From: Neptunitalea chrysea
GTDB lineage: Bacteria; Bacteroidota; Bacteroidia; Flavobacteriales; Flavobacteriaceae
Assembly (NCBI RefSeq): GCF_027924145.1
Contig: NZ_BRVP01000012.1
Span: 58,965-122,964 of the forward strand
Direction of reading: 5' to 3'
DNA length: 64,000 nt
Shown here: piece by piece, positions 45,207-53,404 of the stretch
Layout: the number at the start of each line of letters is the position of its first letter
How positions within the stretch are numbered: position 1 is the stretch's first letter
The notes under the pieces: generated by a model
What the model was told of the DNA's origin: nothing
The model's input: only the letters and a program-made list of their open reading frames with translations
Database searches by the model: none
Translations under genes and position numbers: made by a program

Positions 45207-46067
45207 TTAATTAAAAATTTCCTCAAAAGTATAAATATCCTTCAATCTAACACCTCTTTCAGTATGTTTTACCGTACAAATTTCGTTATGCGCATCGTGT
45301 TCTAGCAAAATATAGTACTCATTTTCTACTGCTTTATTTAAAAAGGTAGCTTTTTCATCCATTGTTAATAACGGGCGGGTATCATAACCCATAACGTACG
45401 GTAACGGAATATGTCCAACAGTTGGTAGTAAGTCGGCAGCAAAAACTAAGGTTTTCCCTTGGTAGTTAAAATGCGGTAACATTTGCTTATCGGTATGCCC
45501 GTCTGCAAATAGGATATCAAAACCTAGTTCACTGTTTTCCAGAAAATCACCGGTAGGATTGGTAATAAAGTTTAATTGACCACTTTCTTCCATAGGTAGA
45601 ATGTTTTCTTTTAAAAAGGAAGCTTTTTCGCGGGGGTTTGGTTTTATAGCCCATTGCCAATGGTCTTTATTGGTCCAGAATCTTGCATTTTTAAAAGCAG
45701 GTTCATATCCGGTACGGTCTTTATTCCATTGTATACTACCACCGCAATGGTCAAAATGAAGATGCGTCATAAAAACGTCGGTGATATCATCTCGGTGAAA
45801 ACCATGTTTTTGTAATGAGCCATCTAAGGTATGGTCTCCAAACATATAGTAATATCCAAAGAATTTTTCACTTTGTTTGTTCCCCATTCCTGTATCAATA
45901 AGAATAAGTCGGTCACCATCTTCTACAAGTAAACAACGGGCTGCCATATCAATCATATTGTTGGCATCTGCCGGATTGGTTTTGTTCCAAATAGATTTTG
46001 GTACAACACCAAACATAGCACCCCCGTCTAACTTAAAGTTTCCGGTTTCTATGGTATATAGTTTCAT
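45207..46067 (-). CDS. MBL-fold metallo-hydrolase
   Basis: A 286-residue protein starting MKLYTIETGNFKLDGGAMFG. The metal-binding motif is THLHFDHCGG (HxHxDH, about 105-115), with LIDTGMGNKQ upstream and VFAADLLPTVGHI and LEHDAHNEI downstream. It resembles the quorum-lactonase-like/YtnP group of MBL proteins; the substrate is unknown. The ATG at 46067 is chosen over a start 19 codons upstream because the conserved strand begins there. Confidence 0.9.
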   Translation of the reverse strand: MKLYTIETGNFKLDGGAMFGVVPKSIWNKTNPADANNMIDMAARCLLVEDGDRLILIDTGMGNKQSEKFFGYYYMFGDHTLDGSLQKHGFHRDDITDVFMTHLHFDHCGGSIQWNKDRTGYEPAFKNARFWTNKDHWQWAIKPNPREKASFLKENILPMEESGQLNFITNPTGDFLENSELGFDILFADGHTDKQMLPHFNYQGKTLVFAADLLPTVGHIPLPYVMGYDTRPLLTMDEKATFLNKAVENEYYILLEHDAHNEICTVKHTERGVRLKDIYTFEEIFN

Positions 46068-46403
46068 AGGAAATAACTGATTAATAAATAATTGAAGAAT
46101 TTGAAATTTTGAATAAAAAAACAATGCAAAGTAAAAAATAACGAATAAATAATAGGTGTTTTTATGATTTTATTAAGAAATGAAATTATAGAGTTGAGTT
46201 GTTAGCTATGCAAAAGTCTAATATTAATAAATCTTATTTGTTTCATTATTAATAAAAGAGTATGTTTGTACTTCATTATATTTCAGAAACCGATATAGTT
46301 CTTCAAATACGAGATTTCATAAATTTAATTTTTCTTTTTAATTTATAGTAAACAGATTTTATGTTTACCTATTATCATCATTGTTTCTTATTAGATTTGG
46401 GAA
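46068..46403. other. Intergenic region upstream of the toxin island
   Basis: About 335 AT-rich bases, no gene recognised on either strand. It leads into the repeat array at 46404. Confidence 0.55.
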
Positions 46404-46570
46404 AGTAGTTTACCCATAATCTAAATTAAAACATAATTCTTATAAATGCTTCATGAGCTTGTCCTAAAGTAGTTTACTCGATAATCGAGATTAAATGCTC
46501 TGAGACTTGTTTCTAAATTAAAACGTAATTCTTATAAATGCTTTATGGGCTTGCCCTAAAGTAGTTTACT
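46404..46570 (-). repeat. Tandem array of the dispersed repeat next to the toxin gene
   Basis: In inverse orientation: GTAGTTTACCCATAATCTAA starts a shortened unit, with TATAAATGCTTCATGAGCTT then GTCCTAAAGTAGTTTACT. It is followed head-to-tail by a full unit: CGATAATCGAGATTAAATGC then TCTGAGACTTGTTTCTAAAT, and finally AATGCTTTATGGGCTTGCCC then TAAAGTAGTTTACT. It ends 44 bases before the toxin start. Confidence 0.8.
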
Positions 46571-46614
46571 ATGGATATTTCTTAGTGCTTCACTTTTTAA
46601 CTAAGAGCAGAGAT

Positions 46615-48930
46615 ATGGGAAGTATATCGAACACGATGGGTTATAGCAGCCCATTTAACAAAAATCAAAGTGTAATTTTAAGGGGAGAAACAGTCAGAGG
46701 AATGACTAATGTGAACCCCCTACTTACACAAAAATTTTCAGACAGGTCTGTGCAGTCTATAAACAACCTGTATTTTCCGGACGGAAAGGTATATAGTTCG
46801 AACAATCAACCTATAAATATTATTACAGATGTTGGATCTTCTGTAAAGGTTGATGATTTTTTAAAATTTGATGTTTATTATGATTACAATAGGGACAAAG
46901 AGTTTTCTGAAACAGATAAATTGGCTTACACACTTTACATTTTTATATCAAAAGATGGAAATAAAGTAAAGGAGGCTTATGAGTCTACTAAACCGGGAGA
47001 TGATGAAATTATTTTATTTCTAGAAGATAACGAGAGTGACTTTTTATCGGAAGCTGTTATGTACGGTAGAGCATCTGCTAACATTGTAAAAAATCATCAA
47101 AGTTTACGTAATGGAAACTCTAGTTTCTACAACTTTTTAGAGAATAATGAATATTATAAGATTTCTCATGATAAGGTATTTGAGTTACTTACAAAAGGGT
47201 ATATTGAGGATACTACAATAGCAACTTCTTTTGTGGAGGGAACGTGCTTCATGTTAAATCTTATTAGCCTACCCGTTAAAGGATTAGGTTGGGTTCTTGA
47301 AAAAATAGGGGAAGGAGTAGATCTGCTTAAGATTGAGGATAAGTTTTGGGATACAGAAAGTGAAGAGTATGTATTTAGCGAAGATAATCTGATAAATTTT
47401 TTGACGGTAGATGATGACACCATAAATGAAATAAAATCGATTACTGAATCTTTAAAGAATGACCCCGAAAGGTTTGAATGGAATGATTTGATTCCCGGAT
47501 TTGTAGTAAAAATTACAAAAGCTATTGTTGATAAAATTGTTGGATTAATTGAAAATTATAATGCATATATAGCCAAGTTTATTAATGAACTTTACAAATC
47601 TGAAACGTTTAAAAGTTTTACTGAAACAGCAAAAAAAAACTATTTACAAGAAGTAATAGCTTTGCGTTGTGGTATTTATAATGGTTTGGTAGATTTTATT
47701 TCTTCAACGATTAAGTTTGCGGGTAGTTATTTACAAACGCCTAGTAATATATTTAGTAGCTGGGAAGAAATAAAAGAAACCATTGATAATTTTATTAATG
47801 CTATAAGTACTATTAATTGGGAAGAAGTAAGTACAATTTTTAAAGGGTTTTATGAAAAAATAAAATCGTATTTTAAAAAAAATGAGGCGGGTGATTATAA
47901 CTGGGTTCGTATAGCATATGTTTCGGGATTTGGGATTGCATTTATTGCTACTTTTTTTGTGCCGTATGCCAATATAGCAAAAATTGGAACCATAGGTACA
48001 ATAACAAGTAAAGTACAAACCTTAACTGCCGACCTTGTACAAACTTTAAACAAGGTTTTTGTTAAAGCTACAACTGCTATTGGGCAAAAAACAGCACAAG
48101 GGTTTAAAGCTTTTTTAAAAATGCTGCAAAAGCTTGGAGAACTGTTTGCTAAAGGAGGCAAAAAGTTAAAGCAATTATTAGATGGTGTTTGGGAAACAAT
48201 CTCTAAATGGTTTTTAAAAGGGAAAGAAGAGTTTGAAACCTTGGTAAGCAAAGCAAAAAAGCTTCTAAAAAGGAAACCCAAAAAAGATGCACTGTATAGA
48301 GATATTTATAAAAAATTAATTATACCTGGTAAGGAGGGTATGGTATCTGTGCGTTACTTTAATAAGGTTGCAAAAGAAACAGCAGAAATTTTTGAAACAG
48401 CTTTGCATTTAGTAGATAGGAATAGTGAAGAATTTAACACACTTTTTAAAAGGTGGTATAAAAATCCTATACATGGAGTATTTCACCAATCTACTTTTTT
48501 AAACAAAAGGTATAAGCTAGTATTAGAAGGACCCGCAATTTACTTTTTTCAAGGAGTAAGTGGTGCTATTGTTAATGGGGAACGATTGGTTTTTAAGATA
48601 ACCTATTATACCTTGCAGCATGAATTGCTACATTTAAAGCTTTGGTATAAAATGACAAGAGAGTTTCCTGAGTTAAAAAAGTTATATGATAAAATACCAA
48701 GATGGTTGCATGAGGCAGATGTAATTGGTGAAATACTTAAACAAAATGCCCACCGTAAAGGAAAATGGCTTAACGAAGATATAATAAACGATGTAAATGC
48801 ATTAAATGGAATATTAGAGAATAATACAAAATATAGGAAACAAGCAAAAAAAATGTTTGGAAAGGAACAATTTAACAAGGATGATTTTAAAAATTGGGAT
48901 TTAAGCAAATATTTAGATAAATTAGATTAA
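46615..48930 (+). CDS. Putative polymorphic toxin with C-terminal zincin-like metallopeptidase domain
   Basis: A 771-residue protein (from the ATG at 46615; a GTG ten codons earlier is possible). No signal peptide is visible. The N-terminal part (MGSISNTMGYSSPFNKNQSV) is unrecognised. The middle is helical with a hydrophobic Gly-rich segment at about 432-455 (VRIAYVSGFGIAFIATFFVP) and Lys-rich amphipathic helices at about 510-590. The C-terminal region contains HELLH (H669-E670-x-x-H673), with E700 in PRWLHEADVIGEIL as candidate third ligand (E706 is another). This spacing and context resemble zincin-like toxin domains of polymorphic toxins. An immunity-like gene starts 11 bases after the stop. 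Function is inferred, not shown. Confidence 0.65.
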   Translation: MGSISNTMGYSSPFNKNQSVILRGETVRGMTNVNPLLTQKFSDRSVQSINNLYFPDGKVYSSNNQPINIITDVGSSVKVDDFLKFDVYYDYNRDKEFSETDKLAYTLYIFISKDGNKVKEAYESTKPGDDEIILFLEDNESDFLSEAVMYGRASANIVKNHQSLRNGNSSFYNFLENNEYYKISHDKVFELLTKGYIEDTTIATSFVEGTCFMLNLISLPVKGLGWVLEKIGEGVDLLKIEDKFWDTESEEYVFSEDNLINFLTVDDDTINEIKSITESLKNDPERFEWNDLIPGFVVKITKAIVDKIVGLIENYNAYIAKFINELYKSETFKSFTETAKKNYLQEVIALRCGIYNGLVDFISSTIKFAGSYLQTPSNIFSSWEEIKETIDNFINAISTINWEEVSTIFKGFYEKIKSYFKKNEAGDYNWVRIAYVSGFGIAFIATFFVPYANIAKIGTIGTITSKVQTLTADLVQTLNKVFVKATTAIGQKTAQGFKAFLKMLQKLGELFAKGGKKLKQLLDGVWETISKWFLKGKEEFETLVSKAKKLLKRKPKKDALYRDIYKKLIIPGKEGMVSVRYFNKVAKETAEIFETALHLVDRNSEEFNTLFKRWYKNPIHGVFHQSTFLNKRYKLVLEGPAIYFFQGVSGAIVNGERLVFKITYYTLQHELLHLKLWYKMTREFPELKKLYDKIPRWLHEADVIGEILKQNAHRKGKWLNEDIINDVNALNGILENNTKYRKQAKKMFGKEQFNKDDFKNWDLSKYLDKLD

Positions 48931-48941
48931 ACTTTATTAGA

Positions 48942-49277
48942 ATGAACCATACAGAAGCAGAAATAATAGCCATAGTAAAAAAATTGATGGCAGATTTAGA
49001 TATTGAATATTTAGAAGATATACCATTTGAAATACGAGTACTAAAAGATAGAAAAAAGTCTTATACCAAAAGAATAGACATGGAAACCGCTTGGGGTGTT
49101 GGAGTATCTGTACCATCTGCTGATTGGAGGGATGAAGATGGTACCATATCAATTAATATAGACGATGCTACAGGTGAAATAGAAAGTTATCTATTTTTTT
49201 CGGCTGGTCGGCCTATACCTTGTTACGCACGTCTTAATGAAGAAGGTGAATATAGGTTAATACCAATAGGTAATTAG
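48942..49277 (+). CDS. Putative immunity protein, tandem copy 1
   Basis: A 111-residue soluble protein. A predicted N-terminal helix (MNHTEAEIIAIVKKLMADLD) is followed by beta-rich sequence ending FFSAGRPIPCYARL and RLIPIGN. I do not recognise the family. Immunity is inferred from its position: it starts 11 bases after the toxin-like gene, is small and acidic, and is tandemly repeated. Copy 1 carries IRVLKDR (residues 31-37) and SADWRDE (59-65). Some residues differ from copies 2 and 3: S82 here versus G, and E102 versus T. Confidence 0.7.
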   Translation: MNHTEAEIIAIVKKLMADLDIEYLEDIPFEIRVLKDRKKSYTKRIDMETAWGVGVSVPSADWRDEDGTISINIDDATGEIESYLFFSAGRPIPCYARLNEEGEYRLIPIGN

Positions 49278-49283
49278 TATATA

Positions 49284-49323
49284 CACCCCAACCTTTTTAT
49301 GAATAGGTTGGGGTTTGTTTTAT
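49284..49323 (+). terminator. Terminator after immunity copy 1
   Basis: CCCCAACC (49286-49293) pairs with GGTTGGGG (49306-49313), followed by a T-rich tract. The same hairpin is found after copy 2. Confidence 0.8.
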
Positions 49324-49354
49324 ATATTAGTGTTATAAAACATTTAACAAATAA

Positions 49355-49687
49355 ATGAACCATACAGAAGCAGAAATAATAGCCATAGTAAAAAAATTGA
49401 TGGCAGATTTAGATATTGAATATTTAGAAGATATACCATTTGAAATACAAGTAGAAAAAGATATAAAAAAGTCTTATACCAAAAGAATAGACATGGAAAC
49501 CGCTTGGGGTGTTGGAGTATCTGTACCATTTCATAAGAAGTATGAAGATGGTACTATAGGAATTACTATAGACGATGCCACAGGTGAAATAGAAGGTTAT
49601 CTATTTTTTTCGGCTGGTCGACCTATACCTTGTTACGCACGTCTTAATGAAGAAGGTACATATAGGTTAATACCAATAGGTAATTAG
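49355..49687 (+). CDS. Putative immunity protein, tandem copy 2 (variant)
   Basis: A 110-residue protein nearly identical to copies 1 and 3, except for two patches: IQVEKDI in place of IRVLKDR, and FHKKYE in place of SADWRDE (one residue shorter). The rest, including the N-terminal 30 residues, is the same. It shares G82-type and T-type residues with copy 3. The start is 77 bases after the previous stop, with a terminator between. Confidence 0.7.
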   Translation: MNHTEAEIIAIVKKLMADLDIEYLEDIPFEIQVEKDIKKSYTKRIDMETAWGVGVSVPFHKKYEDGTIGITIDDATGEIEGYLFFSAGRPIPCYARLNEEGTYRLIPIGN

Positions 49688-49693
49688 CATATA

Positions 49694-49733
49694 CACCCCA
49701 ACCTTTTTATGAATAGGTTGGGGTTTGTTTTAT
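49694..49733 (+). terminator. Terminator after immunity copy 2
   Basis: CCCCAACC (49696-49703) pairs with GGTTGGGG (49716-49723), followed by T-rich sequence; duplicate of the one after copy 1. Confidence 0.8.
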
Positions 49734-49763
49734 ATATTAGTGTTATAAACATTTAACAAATAA

Positions 49764-50099
49764 ATGAACCATACAGAAGCAGAAATAATAGCCATAGTAA
49801 AAAAATTGATGGCAGATTTAGATATTGAATATTTAGAAGATATACCATTTGAAATACGAGTACTAAAAGATAGAAAAAAGTCTTATACCAAAAGAATAGA
49901 CATGGAAACCGCTTGGGGTGTTGGAGTATCTGTACCATCTGCTGATTGGAGGGATGAAGATGGTACCATAGCAATTACTATAGACGATGCTACAGGTGAA
50001 ATAGAAGGTTATCTATTTTTTTCGGCTGGTCGACCTATACCTTGTTGCGCACGTCTTAATGAAGAAGGTACATATAGGTTAATACCAATAGGTAATTAG
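49764..50099 (+). CDS. Putative immunity protein, tandem copy 3
   Basis: A 111-residue protein. It has the same two patches as copy 1 (IRVLKDR and SADWRDE), but shares with copy 2 the later residues (ITIDDATGEIEGYLFF and EEGTYRLIPIGN). It also has CCARL instead of CYARL. The mosaic pattern suggests recombination or gene conversion between copies. The downstream hairpin is truncated here. Confidence 0.7.
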   Translation: MNHTEAEIIAIVKKLMADLDIEYLEDIPFEIRVLKDRKKSYTKRIDMETAWGVGVSVPSADWRDEDGTIAITIDDATGEIEGYLFFSAGRPIPCCARLNEEGTYRLIPIGN

Positions 50100-50118
50100 T
50101 ATATACACCCCAACCTTT

Positions 50119-52350
50119 TTATGAATAGGTATGAACCGTTTCTTCAATACAAACCTTTAATCGTTTTCCGTAATCTAATAATGCTTTTAACTCTTTTATA
50201 CTGGCAAGACGCTCTTTTTTAAAAATTAAAATGCCTTTACCATTAGACTCAATATGGTAGTATGGGTTACTTTCAAAAAACTGCACTAATTCATCTGAGA
50301 AGAAGTTCTGAATATCTGTAATATTTTCTCCTTTTAAATAGAAGCGTTTTGAGAAGTCTTCATAAGCTTCAATATTTATATCTTTAAAACCTGCAAGTGC
50401 ATACGCTTTTTCTATAAAACCTTCTTTGTCAAGTGTAAAATCGGGAATATGGGATTGGGGTTTAATAAGTAACATGGTAGATCGAATGACCTCCTTGGCA
50501 ATAAATTCACCTTCAGAATATTCTACATCAAACAAATGAATACCGGTTTCTATATTAGAAAGTTGGTTATAAATATGATTAACGGTTTTTGTATTAAAAT
50601 ACGTAAAGTGCTCTAAAAATTCAACTTCTTTTCGCTTACGGGAATAATAGTTAAGTAAATATCGCGGAGCAATTTCTTTGAGCTGGTTTTGACGCTTAGT
50701 AAAATTAACGTCTCGTAACATTTTAGCTACCGGAATAACCCTGCGTAAAGCAAACGGATGTGGGGTATCGGAGTTGTGCATGTCTAATCCGTTAATCTCA
50801 AAATTACCCCCCTTTTTAGTAAACATATCCTGGTAATTATTTAAACTTTCCATTGCGGTATGGTCTACAAACTCACACATAGAAAAATCTAGTATAACAT
50901 CGGCTGTTTCCGGAATATCGGCTAATTTATTTTTTAGTTTATAGTAATTTAAAAACGTACAAAAGTGCTTAACGCTTATAAAATAACTATCTTCTTTGTC
51001 TTCTTCACCATCTTCTTCTTTAAACATTAAAACATTGGGCACAAACACATACCTAAAAAAGAAGATAAAGTTTCTTTTAATAATCATGTGCATAAGTAGG
51101 GTTACCAATGCCCCTATAAGAATTCCTGAAATTAACCCTACGGTAAGGGTAATAATTAGGGTTGTCATAAAAATGATAATCTGCTCTTTACCAATTAATA
51201 GTATTTGCTTTGCTTTTATAGGTGATGCCAGTTTATACCCTGTAAATACTAATATAGCCATTAGAGCAGGCAAGGGGATACGGGTTAACTGTGTACTAAA
51301 CAGCGCAATAAATATGATTAGAAAAAAAGCATGGAAAAAATTAGAAGACCTGTTGGTACCACCGTTGTTTACATTTACAGAACTACGAGCAATAACGGTT
51401 ACCACATTTAAACCTCCTAAAAAACCGCTTATAATGGTAGCCAAACCTAAGGCTTTAATGTCTCGGTTTACATTAGATCTTCTTTTTAAAGGATCTAGTT
51501 TGTCTACTGCTTTAATACTTAATAACGATTCTACACTGGCTATAAGCGTTAATGAGATTACACTATCCCAAAATAAAAAACCATTTATATGCGAAAAGTC
51601 GGGGAGTTTCACATCGGCTATAATTTGTTCTACATTCGGAATACCCGAAATCATATAATCAGGATGTATGACATTGGGTGTTCCTAAAATTAATTCACAA
51701 TAGTAACTGAACGATATAGACAGAATAACAATCCACATAGGCGCAGGAACCAATTGCAAATACTTGTTTCTAAGTTTTGGGTACACAATCATAATCCCTA
51801 GACTAATTACCCCTGCAATTGCTGCATAGTGTAATCCTATATCCTGATGATTGAAACTTTGAAAAATGGTATGTGGTATTTCTAGTAAATATTCCAGATT
51901 GCTATCTCTTACAATTTTATGGCCTAGCATAATATGAAATTGCTTTCCTAAAATAATAAGTCCAATAGCGGCTAACATGCCTTGTATAGCCGATGACGGA
52001 AAAAAGTCGGCCACTTTTCCTAAACGCAAAAAACCAAGAAGCAATAATAACCCACCCGACACTGCAATGGCGGCATAAGCACCTTCTAATTGTAAGGTAG
52101 CAATAGCCATAATAATAACACCAACCAATCCGTTACCGGGGCCAGTAATGGTTACATTACTTCCTCCAAAAATTGACACGATAACACCCCCTACAATAGC
52201 AGTAATAATACCTGAAATAGGAGGGGCGTCGCTAGCCATAGCAAGTCCTAACCCTAAGGGTAGCGCAATTAAGCTTACCACAAAACCAGAGAATATGTTT
52301 TTGGGTAAGGCTTTTAAAAATATGTGTATACCTTTTTCTTTCGGATTCAT
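50119..52350 (-). CDS. SulP family anion transporter with STAS domain
   Basis: A 743-residue protein. The SulP membrane domain (about 1-430) opens with FSGFVVSLIALPLGLGLAMA and has SNVTITGPGNGLVGVIIMAI. The STAS domain follows (about 450-545, with VILDFSMCEFVDHTAMESLN). An extra C-terminal region of about 190 residues is present (YLKGENITDIQNFFSDELVQ, LIFKKERLASIKELKALLDY). SulP proteins carry bicarbonate, sulfate or other anions; the substrate is not clear. The last codons (HTYS-stop) lie in the truncated terminator remnant of the immunity repeat. It begins three bases after the UspA gene. Confidence 0.9.
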   Translation of the reverse strand: MNPKEKGIHIFLKALPKNIFSGFVVSLIALPLGLGLAMASDAPPISGIITAIVGGVIVSIFGGSNVTITGPGNGLVGVIIMAIATLQLEGAYAAIAVSGGLLLLLGFLRLGKVADFFPSSAIQGMLAAIGLIILGKQFHIMLGHKIVRDSNLEYLLEIPHTIFQSFNHQDIGLHYAAIAGVISLGIMIVYPKLRNKYLQLVPAPMWIVILSISFSYYCELILGTPNVIHPDYMISGIPNVEQIIADVKLPDFSHINGFLFWDSVISLTLIASVESLLSIKAVDKLDPLKRRSNVNRDIKALGLATIISGFLGGLNVVTVIARSSVNVNNGGTNRSSNFFHAFFLIIFIALFSTQLTRIPLPALMAILVFTGYKLASPIKAKQILLIGKEQIIIFMTTLIITLTVGLISGILIGALVTLLMHMIIKRNFIFFFRYVFVPNVLMFKEEDGEEDKEDSYFISVKHFCTFLNYYKLKNKLADIPETADVILDFSMCEFVDHTAMESLNNYQDMFTKKGGNFEINGLDMHNSDTPHPFALRRVIPVAKMLRDVNFTKRQNQLKEIAPRYLLNYYSRKRKEVEFLEHFTYFNTKTVNHIYNQLSNIETGIHLFDVEYSEGEFIAKEVIRSTMLLIKPQSHIPDFTLDKEGFIEKAYALAGFKDINIEAYEDFSKRFYLKGENITDIQNFFSDELVQFFESNPYYHIESNGKGILIFKKERLASIKELKALLDYGKRLKVCIEETVHTYS

Positions 52351-52353
52351 GTA

Positions 52354-53199
52354 TTAAACAACTAGCACATCGGTTGGTAATTCTCTTAATATGTATTCTA
52401 GGTCATGGGTAAAAAAACGATCCCAAAAGGAGGTGTGGTTACTACCATTCATTACAAGTAGATCGGCACGCATTAGTTGTGCATAATGCCCAATAGAATA
52501 GCCTCTTCTTCCAAAGATAGACTGTGTTTTTACCCGAATGTTTTTCTTGTAATCTTCTGGTATCTGGGTTACTATTTTTTTAACTCTAGATTCTTCTCTC
52601 AGGCGTAAACGCTCTTTTACAATAGTTGCTTTTCTTAGTGTTTTATCGTCTTCTACTTTTACTTGTACCTTTTGCTGACTAATTTCTTCTACAATGGTAA
52701 TTTTTCTAGCCTCTAGTTTATGACTCACATAAAACGAGGTAGCAATAGTAGCTTCTGTTTTGGGACTGCTTAAACCATTAACCACTATATTTTTACAGGG
52801 CACCCTTTCTACCGAGGGTTTTATTAAAAGCAATACAGAGCACGATGCAGATCGGGTAATTTTTCGGGCTATAGAACCTACATAATACTTTACCAATTTT
52901 TCTCGTTGTAACGCTCCTAATACCAGAAGGTCAATTTTCTTTACTTTAATGGCATTTAATATAACTTCTACCGGATCTCCTAATTCATATACCACTTTAT
53001 ATTCTAAATGCAGCTCTTTAAAAGGGGCAATAATTTCTTTTAGGGTAACTTCTTTTTGTGTAGTTCTATTACCAACATGTATTAATACTAAGCGGGCATT
53101 AAAACACAATGCCAACCGTGCCGCTTCATAAATGTTAGCTTTAAGGTTGGGGGAAAATGCAATCCCGATTCCTATTGTATTATAATGTGTAGTAATCAA
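52354..53199 (-). CDS. Universal stress protein, two tandem UspA domains
   Basis: A 281-residue protein. The first UspA-like domain (about 1-140) has IYEAARLALCFNARLVLIHV and GSIARKITRSASCSVLLLIK near its end. A diverged second half (about 145-281) ends DLLVMNGSNHTSFWDRFFTH. The start is TTG at 53199; an in-frame stop lies just upstream, and no ATG precedes the first strand. The gene ends three bases before SulP begins, so the two are co-transcribed. Confidence 0.82.
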   Translation of the reverse strand: MITTHYNTIGIGIAFSPNLKANIYEAARLALCFNARLVLIHVGNRTTQKEVTLKEIIAPFKELHLEYKVVYELGDPVEVILNAIKVKKIDLLVLGALQREKLVKYYVGSIARKITRSASCSVLLLIKPSVERVPCKNIVVNGLSSPKTEATIATSFYVSHKLEARKITIVEEISQQKVQVKVEDDKTLRKATIVKERLRLREESRVKKIVTQIPEDYKKNIRVKTQSIFGRRGYSIGHYAQLMRADLLVMNGSNHTSFWDRFFTHDLEYILRELPTDVLVV

Positions 53200-53349
53200 T
53201 ATTTACAATATAGTTTATGTTATTTGTGAATATACTATAATTTTCCAAAAAATAATTATCTTAAACGTGATAATGATGGAATTTAATTATATAATTTTTT
53301 AACAATAGAATAATCCGAAGCCCTTATTTTAGTAAATTGCTTTTTGGTG

Positions 53350-53386
53350 AGTCGATGAAGTATTTAATCTCGATTATTGAATAAAC
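53350..53386 (+). repeat. Partial copy of the dispersed repeat (half B tail)
   Basis: GAGTCGATGAAGTATTTAAT followed by CTCGATTATTGAATAAA resembles the end of the unit. It lies in the promoter region of the antiporter gene. Confidence 0.55.
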
Positions 53387-53404
53387 TTAACCTTGTTTTG
53401 AAAT

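Larger units (their letters stand above)
48942..50130 (+). repeat. Three direct tandem repeats, period about 410 bases
   Basis: Units begin at 48942, 49355 and 49764 (spacing 413 and 409 bases), each with gene plus downstream hairpin. In the third the hairpin breaks off after AATAGGT at 50130: only the left arm (50108-50115) and the first bases of the right arm remain. Confidence 0.85.

Noticed and set aside
46301..46614. CRISPR-like repeats upstream of the toxin gene
   Set aside because: The repeats are two imperfect copies of the longer dispersed element, without regular spacers.
48937..49974. Three similar minus-strand frames opposite the immunity copies
   Set aside because: They repeat only because the plus-strand gene is triplicated. 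The plus frames start next to the toxin stop and have normal residue use, whereas the minus ones are Leu/Phe-rich with no start signal.
50996..51658. A 220-codon plus-strand frame opposite the SulP gene
   Set aside because: It is the complement of a clear transporter membrane domain; no start signal or recognisable motifs.
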